DNA of 9,182 bases from an uncultured Cytophagaceae bacterium (lineage in GTDB: Bacteria; Bacteroidota; Bacteroidia; Cytophagales; Microscillaceae), in NCBI GenBank assembly GCA_937899305.1, contig CALDJV010000437.1:1-9182 (forward strand), written 5' to 3'. A program made the translations under genes and the position numbers. Within the stretch, counting starts at the first letter, position 1. Every line of letters starts with the position of its first letter. This document shows positions 6,187 through 9,182 of this stretch, in pieces. Under the pieces are notes generated by a model. That model saw only the letters and a list, made by a program, of their open reading frames with translations. It was not told the origin of the DNA and did not search any database.

Positions 6187-6237
6187 ATCAGTCAAATATA
6201 CCGACATAATGAGTTGTTCAAACTCGTTTTGACTGAT
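6187..6237 (+). promoter_or_regulatory. Nested inverted repeat at the 5' end of the exported-protein gene
   Basis: atcagtcaaa (6187-6196) pairs with tttgactgat (6228-6237), and inside it gagtt (6211-6215) pairs with aactc (6221-6225) around a 5-base loop. The structure ends three bases before the ATG at 6241 and covers the in-frame TTG at 6214. That argues against TTG 6214 as the normal start. It could be a leader hairpin affecting translation or an operator. Confidence 0.4.
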
Positions 6238-6267
6238 GCTATGGTCCCCTCACAACAACAATTGTTT

Positions 6268-7461
6268 ATGAAATATCAAAAAATGATTTTATGGGCGATG
6301 AGCCTGCTAATGATGGCTTACCGTAGAGTAAACTTACAAGTCATCAACAAACAACGCCTTTCGCAAAAGTGGAAATGGACTATTGATCGGTTCCTAGTTA
6401 TAGGTGGTTTATTGGTCGTTCAATGGGGGCATGCGCAGACGCAAATTACTTTGAAGCCAGTAAAGTTTGAAATTGCTTCACCTTCTTTTTACATACAAGA
6501 AGTAATAGATAGTCGTAAAAACAAGCAAAACATTGGCTACACTAAAAATAACCTGGATGAAAAAATAGCCATTGAATTGACACCTGGGGTGCCTAAAGCC
6601 ATACATGCATTTGTAAACCAGTCACTTGTGCAAACCTCACAAACAAAACCCGTCCTACTTCAGATCCTTTATTTACAAGTAAAAGAAGCGCAAACATCTA
6701 CCTCGGAGGTAACGGCAAGGGCTGAAATCAAATTGGCTTTTTATGAAAAGGAACAATCTAAACTAAAAAGGATCTATACTACAGAACATTACGAAGACGA
6801 GGTTTTTGCTATCTCGAGAAAGTCAGAAATAGTCGGCACCCACGAGAAACGAATCAGAAGTTTACTCGAGCATTGCCTGATGAAGTTTGCTGAGGAGAAA
6901 CAAGCAAAACGCCTTGTACCTGAATATTTAGACCCCAAAATACTTCACGAACCTTCGGGGGTAGACGAACTAGTCATTACCAAAGACAAACCACTGGGGC
7001 ATTGGCATCATTTAGTCACTTTTAAAAGAAGCATGGGGCATCATACCCAAGGCTGGCAGTTGAGCTATATTGGTTTCTCTGATAAAGAAGAAGTAATTGT
7101 GCCTTTTATATTTTCTCTGGGACAATCGCAAGTCAAAGAAGCCACCACCCAAGGATCAGAGTATAGAATGATGGATGCCTATACTCTGAGTTTTGGCAGT
7201 CAGGTTTATATCAAGCTACTGCCAAATTTTTATGCAAATGTCACATTAAATGTCCCAGTAGGGGTAGAAATATTAAAAGACAGACAAGGCCAAAACTCAC
7301 AAAACTTTTTGATAGGGATCGGTTCCAGACAAGGTATTATGTACATACCCCGAAGTGCGCTAGGGTTGGTTTTAGGGGCGAGTGTTTTTCAACGGTTGCA
7401 AACTTCCCGCATTTTTAATGCTGATTGGGGTGTTGCGTTTGAGGTAGGAATTAAATTTTAG
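6268..7461 (+). CDS. Exported hypothetical protein with beta-rich (outer-membrane-like) C-terminus
   Basis: The frame is open from TTG 6214, with ATG codons at 6241, 6268 and 6283. ATG 6268 (397 residues) is my choice, but none has a clear ribosome site. A signal-peptide-like segment RFLVIGGLLVVQWGHAQ ends near residue 57 from this start. This leaves an unusually long N-region that holds a second short hydrophobic stretch (MILWAMSLLMMAY). After the cleavage site comes a domain with IASPSFYIQEVIDSRKNKQNIGY, loosely like the VxDxR..IG pattern of YajG-type lipoproteins, then mixed alpha/beta sequence with a Lys/Glu-rich middle. The last 130 residues alternate short beta strands and end in GVAFEVGIKF, with a terminal Phe as in outer-membrane barrels. 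I do not recognise a named family. The gene precedes the alpha/beta hydrolase by 8 bases, so the two are probably cotranscribed. Confidence 0.8.
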   Translation: MKYQKMILWAMSLLMMAYRRVNLQVINKQRLSQKWKWTIDRFLVIGGLLVVQWGHAQTQITLKPVKFEIASPSFYIQEVIDSRKNKQNIGYTKNNLDEKIAIELTPGVPKAIHAFVNQSLVQTSQTKPVLLQILYLQVKEAQTSTSEVTARAEIKLAFYEKEQSKLKRIYTTEHYEDEVFAISRKSEIVGTHEKRIRSLLEHCLMKFAEEKQAKRLVPEYLDPKILHEPSGVDELVITKDKPLGHWHHLVTFKRSMGHHTQGWQLSYIGFSDKEEVIVPFIFSLGQSQVKEATTQGSEYRMMDAYTLSFGSQVYIKLLPNFYANVTLNVPVGVEILKDRQGQNSQNFLIGIGSRQGIMYIPRSALGLVLGASVFQRLQTSRIFNADWGVAFEVGIKF

Positions 7462-7469
7462 AATGAGCT

Positions 7470-8525
7470 ATGAAAAAAATTGTTAAAAGGAGCCTTTTAT
7501 TCTTATTACTGGCTTTACTCGTATTTTTTATATGGTTGCCAGAAAATAATTACACCACTCATCCGATGCGTTTTTTAAGTAACCAAGACACTTTGTCGGG
7601 TGTGTTTAATATCCCTGATGAAGCACCCAAAGACTCCCTCACTTTATTGATCTTTGTGCATGGAGATGGGGCACTACCAGCCAATGCCCACGGATATTAT
7701 GAGCCCATTTGGAGGCACTTGGCCGAAAGCGGAGTGGCCACTTTGGCTTGGGATAAGAAAGGAGTAGGGGCTTCACAAGGGAATTGGTTGGCGCAAGATA
7801 TGGAAGCACGCGCTCAAGAAGTGAGAGATGCAATCGCTTATGCTCGTACCCATCCAAAATGGCGGTTTTCGAAAATTGGCGTTATAGGTTTCAGTCAAGG
7901 AGGGTGGGTACTTCCTTTAATAGGAAGCCACTCCACGGTGCCATCCCCTGATTTTATGATCATCGTTTCGGGGGCCATCAATTGGATGGAACAAAGCAAC
8001 TACTTGACTACCCAGAGGTTGAAGAGGGAAGGTAAAAATGCTCGACAGATTGCGGAGGCACTTGTTCAAAATAGAAAAGATCACCACTTTTTACTTCAGA
8101 ATAAAACTTACGAAGCGTACATCGCCCGTGAGCATCAAAAACAGGCCAGGTTAGAGTCCAAGCTTAATTTAATGACCAAGGAGCGTTATTATTTTGTGCA
8201 GAAAAACATGAAAGCAGATGCTACTGCAGGATTGGGGCAACTCAAATGCCCGGTATTTGCCTTGTTTGGAAATAAAGACCTGAATGTCGATTTTCAAAAG
8301 TCAGCTACGAGTTATCAGAAGATTTTTAGAAAACACCAGCCAGTGAGCTATCTGGTGAAAACCTATAAGGACGCTACCCATGGTTTACTCAAATTTCAAC
8401 ATTTTCAAACAATGAAACCGGGTGCTACTTTTGTATGGAAGTTTTGGCTTTTCGGAAAAAATGCCTTCGTTCCAAGTGTACTAGATGACATTCAGGCTTT
8501 TACATTACATCAAAAGGTAGAGTGA
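7470..8525 (+). CDS. Membrane-anchored alpha/beta hydrolase
   Basis: The 351-residue protein begins with a basic N-end and a hydrophobic helix (8-23), probably an anchor or signal with the enzyme on the periplasmic side. The alpha/beta-hydrolase fold follows: strand and oxyanion motif LLIFVHGDG (59-67), WDKKGVGASQG (94-104), nucleophile elbow GFSQGG (140-145, Ser142), helical cap (about 170-250), PVFALFGNKD (261-270, probable acid Asp270) and DATHGLL (301-307, His304). The catalytic triad is therefore complete. It is similar to serine aminopeptidase S33/dienelactone-hydrolase-like esterases of Bacteroidota; the substrate is unknown, probably an ester or peptide. Start ATG 7470 lies 8 bases after the TAG of the preceding gene, which points to an operon. 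Downstream lies repeat copy B. Confidence 0.93.
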   Translation: MKKIVKRSLLFLLLALLVFFIWLPENNYTTHPMRFLSNQDTLSGVFNIPDEAPKDSLTLLIFVHGDGALPANAHGYYEPIWRHLAESGVATLAWDKKGVGASQGNWLAQDMEARAQEVRDAIAYARTHPKWRFSKIGVIGFSQGGWVLPLIGSHSTVPSPDFMIIVSGAINWMEQSNYLTTQRLKREGKNARQIAEALVQNRKDHHFLLQNKTYEAYIAREHQKQARLESKLNLMTKERYYFVQKNMKADATAGLGQLKCPVFALFGNKDLNVDFQKSATSYQKIFRKHQPVSYLVKTYKDATHGLLKFQHFQTMKPGATFVWKFWLFGKNAFVPSVLDDIQAFTLHQKVE

Positions 8526-8556
8526 CGAGGAATATGATTTTTTTGTTTTAAAAAAG

Positions 8557-8935
8557 TCCACAGTCGATGATCCATAGTTTTTTTTAGTTAGTAGTCAGGA
8601 GTTGGTAGCTTTTTACTTCTGAGTCCATAGTCAATGGTCCATAGTCGACTAATTGAACGAAAAGTGAAAAACGTAAAATGAAAAATGATACGTCGCTTTG
8701 CGCAACCATTTAACAATGAGCCGAAGGCGGAACCTTTAGTCCTGAGCGGAGCCGAAGGAACTAACAATAGAAATAAATCATCGCTTCGCGCAAGACCCTT
8801 CCTTCGTCAGGGGAGCTTTAACAATAGAACAATCAGCCGAAGGCGGAACAATAGAAATTATGCATCACTTCGCGCAGCCATTTAGCAATGCAACAATGAG
8901 CGAAGCGGAACAATATAACCATTTAACAATGAAGG
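8557..8935 (+). repeat. Composite interspersed repeat, copy B
   Basis: This lies 31 bases after the hydrolase stop, in the same plus-strand orientation as copy A. It begins with heptamer-like units (agtcca, cagtcga, tgatcca, 8557-8577), then agtcaggagttggtag (8593-8608, identical in A at 2360-2375), a second heptamer run with a 19-bp identity to A (8628-8646) and the 29-bp identical block (8661-8689). Four cassettes follow. The first is cgctttgcgc...gccgaaggcgg (8694-8730). The second is a ctgagcggagccgaagg motif (8743-8758). The third runs from cgcttcgcgc to gccgaaggcgg (8782-8845). The last is cacttcgcgc...gcgaagcg (8866-8907), with the pair 8868-8873/8900-8905. It closes with the same aacaatataaccatt as copy A. 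The 66-codon ORF inside (8685-8885) is repeat translation, not a gene. Confidence 0.8.
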
Positions 8936-9182
8936 AATATATAATGAGATTGAGTGACCCTGACAGCACCTGTCTCTTGAAAAAGTATAAGCTGATTAGA
9001 TAATAAGGAAATAATGGGGTAACGAAGGGGCGTCTTTGATTATCTAAATGTTAAATTGGAACAAAAAGTAGTCAATTTGTCGTTATACAATTTACAAAAG
9101 TATTTAGTTTACAGAGTACTAAGTTATATATTTCACATTTTGACACACTAATATAGTTGCATATGAGTATATCAAACCGCTT
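8936..9182. other. AT-rich intergenic tail
   Basis: No gene is supported. Small inverted repeats are present: gacag/ctgtc around a 3-base loop (8962-8974) and ttagataat (8996-9004) with attatctaa (9039-9047). An ATG at 9163 opens a plus-strand frame that stays open for the last six codons to the window edge, and could be the start of the next gene, but this cannot be judged here. Confidence 0.4.

Noticed and set aside
8536..8556. Terminator after the hydrolase gene
   Set aside because: The T-rich and A-rich runs could pair only as a weak AT stem; there is no GC stem followed by a T tract.
8685..8885. 66-codon plus-strand ORF
   Set aside because: It lies wholly in repeat copy B, and its translation repeats Asn/Arg/Ser-rich text produced by the cassettes (LSGAEG, SLRA); it is not a gene.
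9163..9182. Start of a further plus-strand gene (ATG then six codons)
   Set aside because: Six open codons are not evidence, and the promoter-like bases before it have wrong spacing.

Overview
The window looks like chromosomal DNA of a member of the Bacteroidota, most likely a Cytophagales-type marine gliding bacterium. Microscilla-like is my guess, from recall of similar proteins rather than from a search. Support comes from the protein families present (DUF4846, LIC11966-like surface lipoprotein, DUF3298/DUF4163 lipoprotein), weak or absent Shine-Dalgarno sites, -7 elements of the Bacteroidota form TAnnTTTG, moderate-to-low GC and long repeat-bearing intergenic stretches. No rRNA, tRNA, CRISPR array, insertion sequence with a transposase, or phage gene is visible.

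Layout, left to right. Positions 1-2328 hold a tight minus-strand operon, read from right to left: a NADAR-fold N-glycosidase (2328-1834), a DUF4846 membrane-anchored protein (1837-986, 4-base ATGA overlap with the previous gene) and a DUF4163/DUF3298 lipoprotein (983 to beyond the left edge, 2-base gap). Positions 2335-2645 carry copy A of an interspersed composite repeat. Next come three more minus-strand genes: a LIC11966-like lipoprotein (2648-3163), a 70-residue hypothetical protein (3489-3701) and a 79-residue hypothetical protein (3944-4183). A strong hairpin and a small coding-like remnant lie between the first two. After a divergent intergenic region comes a plus-strand Ldh-family (malate/L-lactate/ureidoglycolate dehydrogenase superfamily) oxidoreductase at 4539-5651. 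Positions 5652-6213 have no gene but are full of inverted and direct repeats, possibly a decayed MITE or a structured RNA. A two-gene plus-strand unit follows: an exported protein with a beta-rich C-terminus (about 6268-7461) and a membrane-anchored alpha/beta hydrolase (7470-8525). Copy B of the composite repeat (8557-8935) and an AT-rich tail close the window.

The coding genes are ordinary cell-envelope and housekeeping-type genes. The unusual content is between them. There are two same-orientation copies of a composite repeat, made of degenerate heptamers, a 29-bp identical block and a variable array of hairpin cassettes. There is also a 380-bp set of nested and mutually exclusive hairpins before 6187, and a hairpin sitting on the 5' end of the 6268 gene. 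I see no defence system or other clearly new multi-gene system. In particular the NADAR gene has no DarT partner in the visible neighbourhood.
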